A DNA stretch of 64,000 nucleotides from Quatrionicoccus australiensis (GTDB taxonomy: Bacteria; Pseudomonadota; Gammaproteobacteria; Burkholderiales; Rhodocyclaceae): the NCBI RefSeq assembly GCF_020510425.1, contig NZ_JAHBAH010000002.1:81711-145710 (forward strand), written 5' to 3'. Both the position numbers and the translations under genes were made by a program. Positions 17,651-25,644 of the stretch are shown here, piece after piece. Position 1 is the stretch's first letter. Every line of letters starts with the position of its first letter. The notes beneath the pieces are model-generated. The model saw nothing but the letters and a program-made list of their open reading frames with translations. It did not search any database and was not told the DNA's origin.

Positions 17651-17680
17651 AAAGCCCGGCATTTGCCAGGCTTTTTTTTG
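17651..17680 (+). terminator. Rho-independent terminator
   Basis: AAAGCCCGGCA-TTT-GCCAGGCTTTTTTTT: an imperfect stem with a T8 tract on the plus strand. It marks the right boundary of the repeat-rich plasmid segment. Confidence 0.65.
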
Positions 17681-17841
17681 GACCTTCCACTGTTCGGCCA
17701 ATGCTGACGTTGGCACTCCGAACAGATTCAGGCGGGAATGCGGCGGTGAACTGCCGTTCAAGTGTGCATCACGTCGAATACCAGCCTAACAATTCTGCTT
17801 GCTCTCACTATTACCCGTCACGAGCATCCGAGCGCAGGAGG

Positions 17842-18174
17842 TCAGTGAGCAAGCTTCAATGTTGCCACGCCAGCTACGATAAGCAGCACTCCGATGTATC
17901 TCATTACTGAGGACGGATCACCAAAAAATAGCACACCCACTAAAAAGGTTCCGGCAGCGCCTATCCCGGTCCAAACAGCATACGCCGTCCCCATAGGGAT
18001 GTGACGTTGAGCTAGCCAGAGGAAAAATCCGCTGGCTGCCATAAACACCAGTGCTACCGCGATACCCTGCCAACGAGTTGCAGGCTCTTGCGCCCATTTC
18101 AACCCGACAGGCCATCCAATTTCCAGCAGTCCAGCCAGCAGCAAATACAACCAACTCCTAGAACGTATCTCCAA
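17842..18174 (-). CDS. Small multidrug resistance (SMR) exporter, Gdx/SugE-like
   Basis: 110 residues with four predicted membrane helices. The essential glutamate is in GLLEIGWPVGLKW, and PMGTAYAVWTGIGAAGT is the family signature. The EIGW and GLK context resembles guanidinium exporters of the SugE/Gdx subfamily more than EmrE-type drug pumps, but a quaternary-ammonium exporter cannot be excluded. No guanidine riboswitch was recognised upstream. It sits next to mobile-element debris. Confidence 0.85.
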   Translation of the reverse strand: MEIRSRSWLYLLLAGLLEIGWPVGLKWAQEPATRWQGIAVALVFMAASGFFLWLAQRHIPMGTAYAVWTGIGAAGTFLVGVLFFGDPSSVMRYIGVLLIVAGVATLKLAH

Positions 18175-18324
18175 TGATGTAGTGGGTCGGCAATCGTTTC
18201 TTTCCAGGTGGAGTCATCGAACATCTCGTACGGCGACCCGAACAGCACACTCACCAAGCTAAGCTTTGGTGAGTATGCAACACGCGAGAAAATATTGCTC
18301 CAACGGCTTGAGACACCCAGCCAA

Positions 18325-18522
18325 TCACGGTCTTGCCTTTGAAAGACTGTACTCCCAGCAATGAAGAGCCATCTCTGCGGATTGCTCAAATGCAATACGG
18401 GCTACCTCGATATTGAGTTGGGTAATCCGCTCGGCTGCGATCAAGCAGTTATCGCTAAAACATGCAGCCGCCTCCAAGGCGTTCTTTTGTGTCTCTGCGA
18501 TAGTAGTGAAAAATGCTTCCAT
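18325..18522 (-). CDS. Short phasin-like protein (probably truncated)
   Basis: 65 residues, MEAFFTTIAETQKNALEAAACF ... AAERITQLNIEVARIAFEQSAEMAL. The amphipathic helix and AERITQLN pattern fit the start of phasin_2 proteins that coat polyhydroxyalkanoate granules, which are usually 120-190 residues. The frame ends early at SLSKARP. The adjoining 18175-18324 holds no gene but has a strong hairpin ACTCACCAAGC-TAA-GCTTTGGTGAGT (18249-18274). Probably a truncated gene rather than a complete short one. Confidence 0.5.
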   Translation of the reverse strand: MEAFFTTIAETQKNALEAAACFSDNCLIAAERITQLNIEVARIAFEQSAEMALHCWEYSLSKARP

Positions 18523-18608
18523 TGGACTTCTCCGTTGTTATAAAACATCATTGACATAGTCTGCCGCTGGCCCTGGCCATATCAAACAGTACTATGCGGT
18601 TGGGAGGG

Positions 18609-19019
18609 CTATTCAGCACTCTGGGTAACGCTTGCGACCTTTAGGTAGCGCATGGAACCATCGGGAAACTCCCAGGCAATTTCCTGCCCCACCCGGAGTC
18701 CGATCAACGCACTACCCACTGGTGTCAACACGGAGATTTTGCCCATCGCCGGGTCTGATTCATCCGGATAAACCAATTCGATCTCTCGTTGTGTTCCGAT
18801 ACGGCAGTCGATATAAGTGCAACGGGCGTGCATGCGAACCACGTCCTCTGGGACCTGTTCTGTTTCGACTACAATCGCTCGATCCAGCTCGTCTGCCAAT
18901 TTGTCGCTCATTACATATTGACGTAAGCGCAGATAGTCTGCTGTGCCGACAATTGGAGTTTCAAATCCGTCGGATTTGCTGGGTATTTTCTGGGCTAAAG
19001 CAAAATTTTGATGTGTCAT
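18609..19019 (-). CDS. rnk: Rnk-like nucleoside diphosphate kinase regulator (GreA/GreB C-terminal family)
   Basis: 136 residues starting MTHQNFALAQ. The C-terminal two thirds (GTQREIELVYPDESDPAMGKISVLTPVGSALIGLRVGQ ...) is the FKBP-like domain shared by GreA, GreB and Rnk. An N-terminal coiled segment of about 50 residues is too short for a full Gre cleavage factor, which fits Rnk. Rnk binds RNA polymerase and affects nucleotide pools. The start at 19019 avoids an implausible N-terminal extension. Confidence 0.8.
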   Translation of the reverse strand: MTHQNFALAQKIPSKSDGFETPIVGTADYLRLRQYVMSDKLADELDRAIVVETEQVPEDVVRMHARCTYIDCRIGTQREIELVYPDESDPAMGKISVLTPVGSALIGLRVGQEIAWEFPDGSMRYLKVASVTQSAE

Positions 19020-19130
19020 GTGAGGGAATGTTAATACTCGCCTCACCATCAGACTAGGCAGAAAAATGGCATCACAATGTAGCCGATCAGGCAACAATGA
19101 TTGGGGTTTATCAAGGGAGCGAAAGCATCA

Positions 19131-20033
19131 ATGGCTGATTTGAATCTGATGGCAGTTTTCGCCCGTGTGGTCGAGGCAGGTAGTTTTTCGGAAGCGGCGC
19201 GGCGGATGGGGTGCTCGCGGTCGGCGGTCAGCAAGGCTGTTGCCAAGTTGGAAAAATCGCTTGGCGCTCACCTGCTGAACCGGACAACCCGCTACCTCAG
19301 CCTGACTGAAATCGGCGCCGCGATTGCAGAGCATTGTTCCCGTATCCTTGAGGAAGCAACGGAAGCGGAACAACTGGTCGGCAGCCTGAACAGCGAAGCG
19401 AGGGGGGTTCTTCGCGTCAGCGCGTCGGTTGCTTTCGGCACGCTGCATGTCGCGCCCGCCCTCGCCAAATTTTTGCCGCTCCATCCGGGACTCAAGATAG
19501 ACCTCAGCATCACCGACCGCTGGGTGAACCTGGCCGAGGAGGGATATGACGTAGCTATCCATGTTACCGGCGACCCCCAGTTGAATCTCGTGGCACGTCC
19601 GCTGGCACCGGTCCGCCGGAAGTTGTGCGCGACACCGGATTACTTTCGTAGGAAGGGTATTCCTCAGACTCCCGCCGATCTGGTTGCTCACAACTGTCTG
19701 GACTACACGCGCTCTGGAGAGCCAGGGCGCTGGCGCTTTACCGGACCGGAAGGTGAGATTGCCGTACCGGTCAATGGCCCGTTGCATGTCGATGACGACG
19801 AGGCGCTATCGCAAGCCGTCCTCGGTGGGCTAGGGGTAGGCCTGTTGCCGACTTTCATCATTGGCAAGGATCTGCAAAGTGGCAACTTGCAGGCTGTTTT
19901 ATCCGAGTACATCCCGGTCGAGCGCTATGTCTATGCAATGTATTTGCCGACACGCCACCTGCCCAGTAAGGTCAGGGTATTCATTGATTTCATGATTTCC
20001 CATATTGGCGAGGAGCCGTACTGGGACCGCTAG
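19131..20033 (+). CDS. LysR-family transcriptional regulator (paralogue 1)
   Basis: 300 residues; start at 19131 is supported by a GGGAG 11 bases upstream. The N-terminal winged helix (SFSEAARRMGCSRSAVSKAVAKLE) is followed by a substrate-binding domain of the CrgA/DhcR-like subgroup (GVLRVSASVAFGTLHVAPALAKFL ... DEALSQAVLGGLGVGLLP). It is clearly paralogous to the LysR at 22943-23845, with the same end, PYWD. Its 3' end overlaps the convergent crp-like gene by 44 bp. Target unknown. Confidence 0.9.
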   Translation: MADLNLMAVFARVVEAGSFSEAARRMGCSRSAVSKAVAKLEKSLGAHLLNRTTRYLSLTEIGAAIAEHCSRILEEATEAEQLVGSLNSEARGVLRVSASVAFGTLHVAPALAKFLPLHPGLKIDLSITDRWVNLAEEGYDVAIHVTGDPQLNLVARPLAPVRRKLCATPDYFRRKGIPQTPADLVAHNCLDYTRSGEPGRWRFTGPEGEIAVPVNGPLHVDDDEALSQAVLGGLGVGLLPTFIIGKDLQSGNLQAVLSEYIPVERYVYAMYLPTRHLPSKVRVFIDFMISHIGEEPYWDR

Positions 20034-20733
20034 GCTGTTCGAATTGGTAGATGCTCAATCGTTTCATGCTGGGAATCGTCAGGTGCCGCCCATCGACCCG
20101 AATCAGGTCGAGATCACTCAGTTCATGCAGGATGCGCGAGAAATGCTCCTTGGTCAGATTTAGCCGTGAGGCGATGGCGCCTTTGCTGACCGAAAGGTCG
20201 ATAGACACTGTTTCACTGCCCGGCTCGCCATTCTTCAGCTGATCGAGCAGGTAGCTGATGATGCGCTGTTTGCCGGTGAGCAGGGTGTAGCCTTCGACAT
20301 CAAGCATCAAGTGATGTGTCTGGTGTGCCAGGCTGCCGATCATTTTGCGCATGATGCCGTGATTACGCTCCATTTCGCTGAAGACTGCCGATTTCGAGAT
20401 GTGCAACAGCAAACAGCTGTTGAGTGCCTGGGCCGAAACAGCGTAGGGTTTCTCCAGGAACATCATGGCTTCGCCAAAGCTTTGGCCTTGTTGAACTATT
20501 TCTAGGATTTTCTCGACGCCCTGGGCCGAGGTGAACGACAGCTTGACCTGCCCGAAAACGACGATATGAAACCCGGTGCAGGAATCCCCGCGATGAAAGA
20601 TGGTGAATCCCCTGTCACAGCGTACCTCGCGGGCGACCTTGGCGATCTGGGCGATGGCCTCCTCACCGAGTTCATTGAAGATGGCGCTATTCTTGAGGTG
20701 CGTTTCGATATTGACCCTCTGAAGATCGCGCAT
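19990..20733 (-). CDS. Crp/Fnr-family transcriptional regulator
   Basis: 247 residues: a cyclic-nucleotide-binding-like beta barrel (about 15-130; GFTIFHRGDSCTGFHIVVFGQVKL, GQSFGEAMMFLEKPYAV) and a C-terminal helix-turn-helix (SKGAIASRLNLTKEHFSRILHEL). The cysteine set that holds the Fnr Fe-S cluster is absent, so it resembles Dnr/NnrR-like or orphan Crp members. It ends a minus-strand run with gdhA, a ydcH-like gene and a small gene, with gaps of 28, 7 and 9 bp. Confidence 0.87.
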   Translation of the reverse strand: MRDLQRVNIETHLKNSAIFNELGEEAIAQIAKVAREVRCDRGFTIFHRGDSCTGFHIVVFGQVKLSFTSAQGVEKILEIVQQGQSFGEAMMFLEKPYAVSAQALNSCLLLHISKSAVFSEMERNHGIMRKMIGSLAHQTHHLMLDVEGYTLLTGKQRIISYLLDQLKNGEPGSETVSIDLSVSKGAIASRLNLTKEHFSRILHELSDLDLIRVDGRHLTIPSMKRLSIYQFEQPSGPSTAPRQYGKS

Positions 20734-20742
20734 ACGGGGTTC

Positions 20743-21000
20743 TTACGGCGCCTGGACGGCAGCAAATCTGCGTTCGCGGTTAGTCAGCAGAAGTCTTTTC
20801 AGCAGGATTTTTGCCAAATCTGCCGGCTTGCTGTTGGCTAGTTGCCGGCTTGTGCCCCCCGTTGCAGTCGAAACGACAAGAATCATCCCGGCAATCCAGT
20901 AGTTGCCGGTGATGATCTCGCCATCTATTTCACAGCTGACGGGGTACCTCTCGTACCGTCGATAACCAGGGGCGATCGTATTGCTGCGGAAGCCTTGCAT
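20743..21000 (-). CDS. Small hypothetical protein
   Basis: 85 residues, MQGFRSNTIAPGYRRYERYPVSCEIDGE ..., with a hydrophobic stretch at 36-46 (WIAGMILVVST). It lies 7 bp after the ydcH-like gene and 9 bp before the Crp/Fnr gene, so it is probably co-transcribed. No family recognised. Confidence 0.5.
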   Translation of the reverse strand: MQGFRSNTIAPGYRRYERYPVSCEIDGEIITGNYWIAGMILVVSTATGGTSRQLANSKPADLAKILLKRLLLTNRERRFAAVQAP

Positions 21001-21007
21001 GCTGTCT

Positions 21008-21238
21008 TCAGGGTTTGACGCGACTGAGGCTGATCTTCTGGAGCAGCCCGTATAGCTCGTCCTTAATCGCCAACTTTTTCTTTTTCAGGACCTCAATCTC
21101 ATCGGGCGTGCCGGACTCCAGCCGGGACTCAATGTTCTTGATCCGCTGATCAAGCGTGTTGTGCTTCTCGAACAGGGACTGGAAGTACCTGTCGCTGGTC
21201 TTTAATTCGGAAATCAGGTCGCGATATTCAGGAAACAT
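21008..21238 (-). CDS. YdcH family protein (DUF465)
   Basis: 76 residues, MFPEYRDLISELKTSDRYFQSLFEKHNTLDQRI ... VLKKKKLAIKDELYGLL: the highly helical DUF465 signature and normal length. Function is unknown in the family. It lies 28 bp after gdhA on the same strand. Confidence 0.85.
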   Translation of the reverse strand: MFPEYRDLISELKTSDRYFQSLFEKHNTLDQRIKNIESRLESGTPDEIEVLKKKKLAIKDELYGLLQKISLSRVKP

Positions 21239-21266
21239 GGGGAGCTCCTTCGGTATTGAAATGGTT

Positions 21267-22610
21267 TTAAATTACGCCCTGGGCGAGCATGGCATCGGCC
21301 ACCTTGACGAAGCCGGCAATGTTGGCGCCATTGACGTAGCTGATCTTGCCGCCTGCATCGCGACCATAGTTCAGGCAGGCTTCATGGATGTTGCACATGA
21401 TTTCGTGCAGGCGGGCATCAACCTCGTCGCGCTGCCAAGAAAGACGCATGGCGTTCTGGCTCATTTCCAGGCCGGAAGTGGCCACGCCGCCGGCATTGCT
21501 GGCCTTGCCTGGGGCGTAGAGCACCCCGTTGCCTTCGAAGATCTTCACGGCATCGGCCGTCGATGGCATGTTGGCACCCTCGGCGACGCAGATCACGCCG
21601 TTCTTGACCAGCATCCTGGCATCTTCGCCGTCCACTTCGTTCTGCGTCGCGCACGGCAGGGCGACATCGACCGGCACATGCCACGGGCGCAAGCCCGGGT
21701 GGAAGGCGGCACCGACCCGCTTGGCGTAATCGCTGACGCGGCCGTAAAGATGGTTTTTCACCTCCATCAGTTCGGCCAGTTTTTCCGGCGTGAAGCCGCT
21801 TTCGTCGACGACAGTTCCACTCGAATCTGACACCGTGACGACCTTGGCGCCAAGGGCCATGGCTTTCTCGACTGAATACTGGGCCACATTGCCGGCGCCG
21901 GAAACGCTGACGCGCAGCCCCTCGAAACTGCGGCCGCGCTGCTTGAGCATCTGCTCCGCGAAATAGACCGTGCCGTAGCCAGTCGCTTCGGGACGGATCA
22001 GCGAGCCGCCGAAACTCAGGCCCTTGCCGGTAAACACGCAGTCGGCGCGATTGGAGAGCTTCTTCATCATGCCGGCCATGAAGCCGACTTCACGTCCGCC
22101 GACACCGATGTCGCCGGCCGGAACGTCGGTATCGGAGCCAACATGGCGGAACAGCTCGCTGACGAATGCCTGGCAGAAACGCATCACCTCGCCCGGACTG
22201 CGCCCCTTCGGATCGAAGTCGGAGCCGCCCTTGCCACCGCCCATCGGCAAGGTGGTCAGGGCATTCTTGAAGGTCTGCTCGAAAGCCAGGAACTTGAGGA
22301 TCGAAAGGTTGACCGAATGGTGGAAGCGGATGCCGCCCTTGTAGGGGCCGATGGCCGAGGAGTGCTGGATGCGGTAGCCGCGATTGACCTGAACCTCGCC
22401 ATGGTCGTCGACCCAGGCGACGCGGAACATGATGATCCGTTCCGGTTCGATCAGGCGGTCGAGCAGCCCGTGTTCGGCATATTTCGAATGGCGTGCGATG
22501 TACGGCCACAAGCTTTCGATGACTTCGCTGACCGCTTGCAGGAATTCAGGCTGCCCCGGATTCCGGCTGGCCACGTGCTGGATGAAGTCCTCAAAATTCC
22601 GGTAACGCAT
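21267..22610 (-). CDS. gdhA: NADP-specific glutamate dehydrogenase
   Basis: 447 residues, the normal length for hexameric GdhA. The substrate-site lysines are in GPYKGGIRFH and PMGGGKGGSDFDPKG. The nucleotide-binding domain has VSGAGNVAQYS, and the C-terminal signature is GKASNAGGVATSGLEMSQN. It makes glutamate from 2-oxoglutarate, ammonium and NADPH in the cytoplasm. It leads a run with a ydcH-like gene, a small gene and a Crp/Fnr regulator. The 330-bp gap upstream is shared with the divergent LysR gene. Confidence 0.95.
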   Translation of the reverse strand: MRYRNFEDFIQHVASRNPGQPEFLQAVSEVIESLWPYIARHSKYAEHGLLDRLIEPERIIMFRVAWVDDHGEVQVNRGYRIQHSSAIGPYKGGIRFHHSVNLSILKFLAFEQTFKNALTTLPMGGGKGGSDFDPKGRSPGEVMRFCQAFVSELFRHVGSDTDVPAGDIGVGGREVGFMAGMMKKLSNRADCVFTGKGLSFGGSLIRPEATGYGTVYFAEQMLKQRGRSFEGLRVSVSGAGNVAQYSVEKAMALGAKVVTVSDSSGTVVDESGFTPEKLAELMEVKNHLYGRVSDYAKRVGAAFHPGLRPWHVPVDVALPCATQNEVDGEDARMLVKNGVICVAEGANMPSTADAVKIFEGNGVLYAPGKASNAGGVATSGLEMSQNAMRLSWQRDEVDARLHEIMCNIHEACLNYGRDAGGKISYVNGANIAGFVKVADAMLAQGVI

Positions 22611-22942
22611 TGTCTCTTCCCTGTCTGATTGCTTGATGAATTTTTTGAAATCGGGTTAAGCCCATGCCGTCGTACCTTGGCAAACCCCTCCTTGATTGAT
22701 ATTCGAACGGCGACAATCGGCGCCCCGGTTTGGGGCGTAGAATTAAGGTGACACGTGAGCGGACTCAGCTGGGGGTCCCAACGACCATGCCGAACGAGCT
22801 GGTCTGGTCATGTTTGGGCGTCGTGTTGATAAGGTGGCTCGGCCGTTTTTGAAGGCTTTGATGATAGGGTTGGATACGGTGCTTGATAAGCCATCCTTTT
22901 TGAACAAAACTGTTTCTATTTTGATAACAGTTGGTGGGCGCC
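22611..22942. other. Divergent promoter region between gdhA and a LysR gene
   Basis: A 332-bp gap without a gene. It must carry the promoters of gdhA (minus) and the LysR gene (plus). A divergent LysR regulator commonly controls its neighbour, so gdhA control is possible but unproven. No clear T-N11-A operator stood out. Confidence 0.45.
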
Positions 22943-23845
22943 ATGCACGATATCAATGACATGCTGTTCTTCGCCCACGTGGTCAAGGTCAGGAGCTTTT
23001 CCGCGGCGGCTCGACGACTCGATGTCTCCAAGTCGCGGGTGAGCAAGGCGATTGCCCGGCTGGAGAGCGATCTGGGCGTCCGGCTGCTACACCGGAGCAC
23101 GCGCAGCCTTAGCCTGACCGATGTCGGCGAAGCGTATTTCGAGCACTGCGACCGGATACTGGAAGAACTGAGCTTGGCCGACACGACGATTTCCCGTCTG
23201 CACCAGGAGCCGCGCGGGAAACTGAAGATCAGTGCTCCCGTGGCGTTCAGTACGATGCATGTGGCCTCCGCCTTGCCGGAGTTCATGGTCCGCTATCCCG
23301 ACCTGAACGTCGATCTGACCATCAGCGACCGACTGGTCGACCTGGCCGATGAGGGGTATGACATCGCCCTGCGTATTACCCGCGAACCCGGACAGAATCT
23401 CGTTGCCCGTCAATTGGCCCCGATCCGTCGAAAGATCTGCGCCAGCCCGTCCTACCTTGCCCGCCGGGGAATTCCGCTAAATCCCGAGGATCTTGGCCAG
23501 CACAATTGTCTGGACTACAGCTTCATGGATACCCAAGGGGTCTGGCATCTCAAGGGCGACAACGGCAATGTCTCGATCCCGGTCACCGGTAGCCTGCGCA
23601 TCAATGACGACGAGGCACTTTCCCAGGCCGTGCTCGGCGGCCTCGGGCTGGCTCTGCTGCCGACCTTTATCGTCGGCAAGGATCTGCAGGAAGGCCGCCT
23701 GGTCGAGGTCTTGCCAGGCTATGTGCCAACCGAGCGTTTTATTTTTGCCGTTCATCTGCCGAATCGGCATTTGCCTTTAAAAGTCCGCGCGTTTATTGAG
23801 TTCCTTCTAGATCGTTTTGGACCTACACCGTATTGGGATCTTTAA
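22943..23845 (+). CDS. LysR-family transcriptional regulator (paralogue 2)
   Basis: 300 residues; ATG at 22943 is chosen because the DNA-binding domain starts directly (MHDINDMLFFAHVVKVRSFSAAARRLDVSKSRVSKAIARLE). The effector domain matches the LysR at 19131 along its length (APVAFSTMHVASALPEF, NDDEALSQAVLGGLGLALLP, PYWDL end). The two probably arose by duplication around the gdhA-crp block. It is divergent from gdhA. Confidence 0.9.
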   Translation: MHDINDMLFFAHVVKVRSFSAAARRLDVSKSRVSKAIARLESDLGVRLLHRSTRSLSLTDVGEAYFEHCDRILEELSLADTTISRLHQEPRGKLKISAPVAFSTMHVASALPEFMVRYPDLNVDLTISDRLVDLADEGYDIALRITREPGQNLVARQLAPIRRKICASPSYLARRGIPLNPEDLGQHNCLDYSFMDTQGVWHLKGDNGNVSIPVTGSLRINDDEALSQAVLGGLGLALLPTFIVGKDLQEGRLVEVLPGYVPTERFIFAVHLPNRHLPLKVRAFIEFLLDRFGPTPYWDL

Positions 23846-23959
23846 TATAGAAGTAGCAGCTTGGAGACTGAAAAAACAGGTCTGAAACTTAGCTTGAGTC
23901 CATAAAACAGTTATTTCCTGCCTCTAAAATATCTCTGTCAGCAACAAATGGCAGCACCT

Positions 23960-24023
23960 CGGCCAAAGCCGACCTTGGGCTGGCGGTCGGCATCCGACGG
24001 CAATGCAGCAATTAGCTGCCGCT
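23960..24023 (+). repeat. Dispersed intergenic repeat, copy A
   Basis: The block from CGGCCAAAGCCGACCTTGGG to CAATTAGCTGCCGCT matches the reverse complement of 37483-37547 with few differences. It lies in a non-coding gap. Confidence 0.75.
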
Positions 24024-24067
24024 CAACCGGGCGCGATCTGGGGGGGGTAGCGCTTGCGCCCGCCAAA

Positions 24068-24232
24068 TCAGCCACCATCCACCGTCACCGCCGAGTTCAA
24101 GGGCATGTTCTGCGGCTTGAACGACGCCACGAAAATCCCGCACCGCTTGAGAAAGTGGCACAGGGCAGCGACCAGCGTCGATTTGCCAGCGTTGGAAGTG
24201 GTGCCTTGCACTATCAGGGCAGAACCGGTCAT
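24068..24232 (-). pseudogene. N-terminal fragment of cobyric acid synthase (cobQ)
   Basis: 55 codons starting [21 protein letters not shown], through [17 protein letters not shown]. This is the P-loop start of CobQ, which amidates cobyrinic acid side chains in cobalamin synthesis; the full enzyme has about 480-500 residues. The frame stops just after VDGG and runs into a dispersed repeat, so the rest is lost. It lies 46 bp past the end of the peptide operon. Confidence 0.82.
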
Positions 24233-24277
24233 GGCGGCCTCGTGAAACGGGAGGCGCATTATCACATTGCCCTTAGT

Positions 24278-25627
24278 TCACCGTGCCAAGCCGTAATAAC
24301 CATTTAAATAACGCACCAGCCGTGTTGTCTCCTCCTGCGTTAGCGACTCCACACCGCGTAGCTGGCGGTAGGAGTGCATGCGTGTCAGGCTCGGCGTCCA
24401 GTCGCTGCGCCGCGACAGTAGCAGACGGCGTGCGTCGTGGCAGGCCAGGCATTTTTGTTCGACCAGTTTTTCCGTGCCAGCACCGTCGGGTTTGAACTGG
24501 CCGCTGCGCACTTCCGCGGCGCGTTTCTGGTCCATCTCGGCCTTGCCGGCGATGCGTGAGGCGAACTGCACGTAGCAGACTTCACCGTCGCGCACTTCGC
24601 GGCTGCCCCGCCGTTCCTCGATATTGACCAGGTGTTCGACGTAGTCGCCGTTCTTCGTGCGGCGGTTGATGTTGTAGTTGTAGAACTCGGAAAACACCAC
24701 GTCACCGTTGCGCAGCACCTTGACGGCCATTAGTTGGTCGTCGCTATCGGGCCGTTCCGGCAGGTAGGCGACGGCGCCATCCGGGGCGATGCGCCCGATA
24801 CGGCCGCGTTCGTCGCCGGAAAACCACAGCACGCCATCCGCTGCCGCCGACATTTGCTGGATGTAGGTGGCGTCGGGCAGTTTCTGCTCGGTAAGTTTGC
24901 CATCGGCGGCGATGCGCCCCAGCACGAAACGGCAGTGATCGGAGAAGGCGAGGCCGCCGGCGACCGGCGTCAGGTTGCTCGGACAACTGTTCTCCCACGC
25001 CGCCACGGTGGTCCACTGGCCATCGTGCGACAGCGTCGCCAGTTGCCCTTTGGGCCGCGCTCCATTGTGTCCCGGCACGAGGATGGTCACCCAGGCGCGG
25101 TCCTGGCGGTCGAAGGCCAGTGAAGTCGGCCAGCCCTCGCGCACGGGAAAATCGTGCATCTTTCCCTGACCGTCGATGCGACCGACCTTGGCGAGCATCG
25201 CGCTGCCATGGCCGGCGTGTTCGTCACTGTCGTTTTCATGCCCGGACATCTGCGTGAACCACGCTTCACCCCGGCGGTCGACCGCGACCATGCCGGGATG
25301 GCCGTCACGAGTAGGAAATTCCCGAATGCGCCCGTCGGGTGCCAGACGACCGATCTTGCCGCCGTCCATTTCGACAAACCAGAGGTTGCCCCGGCGATCC
25401 AGCGTCAGGGCGCTGGGTTCGGCATTTTTCGTCGGCAGCGGATAGGCCTTGACGCTGCCGTCCGGCGCCAGCCGCGACACGGCATTGTTGTCGCCTTCGG
25501 TGAACCAGATGCCGCCGGTTTTATCCTCCACCAGTTGGTAGGAGCCGAAAGGCCGGCAGGCCTGCGCCGGCGTCGCCAGCAGCATGCTCAGGCTGAAGAG
25601 AACGGGGAAAATCGCTTGCTTGCGCAT
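24278..25627 (-). CDS. Exported Vgb-like beta-propeller protein with C-terminal c-type haem site
   Basis: 449 residues. A signal peptide (MRKQAIFPVLFSLSMLLATPAQA) is followed by repeated NHL/Vgb-type blades (GGIWFTEGDNNAVSRLAPDG, RGNLWFVEMDGGKIGRLAPDG and others) resembling streptogramin B lyase. The C-terminus adds CLACH at 393-397, a haem c attachment site, with M417 as a possible distal ligand. It should be periplasmic. AAGGAG precedes the ATG, 17 bp after the TonB receptor stop. In this operon it may act on, or transfer electrons to, the peptide product or its metal. True lyase activity is doubtful. Confidence 0.8.
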   Translation of the reverse strand: MRKQAIFPVLFSLSMLLATPAQACRPFGSYQLVEDKTGGIWFTEGDNNAVSRLAPDGSVKAYPLPTKNAEPSALTLDRRGNLWFVEMDGGKIGRLAPDGRIREFPTRDGHPGMVAVDRRGEAWFTQMSGHENDSDEHAGHGSAMLAKVGRIDGQGKMHDFPVREGWPTSLAFDRQDRAWVTILVPGHNGARPKGQLATLSHDGQWTTVAAWENSCPSNLTPVAGGLAFSDHCRFVLGRIAADGKLTEQKLPDATYIQQMSAAADGVLWFSGDERGRIGRIAPDGAVAYLPERPDSDDQLMAVKVLRNGDVVFSEFYNYNINRRTKNGDYVEHLVNIEERRGSREVRDGEVCYVQFASRIAGKAEMDQKRAAEVRSGQFKPDGAGTEKLVEQKCLACHDARRLLLSRRSDWTPSLTRMHSYRQLRGVESLTQEETTRLVRYLNGYYGLAR

Positions 25628-25644
25628 GCACAACTCCTTGCCAG

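Noticed and set aside
24278..25627. Streptogramin B lyase as a resistance gene
   Set aside because: The protein is exported, has a haem site and lies in a peptide/TonB operon; only the propeller repeats resemble Vgb.
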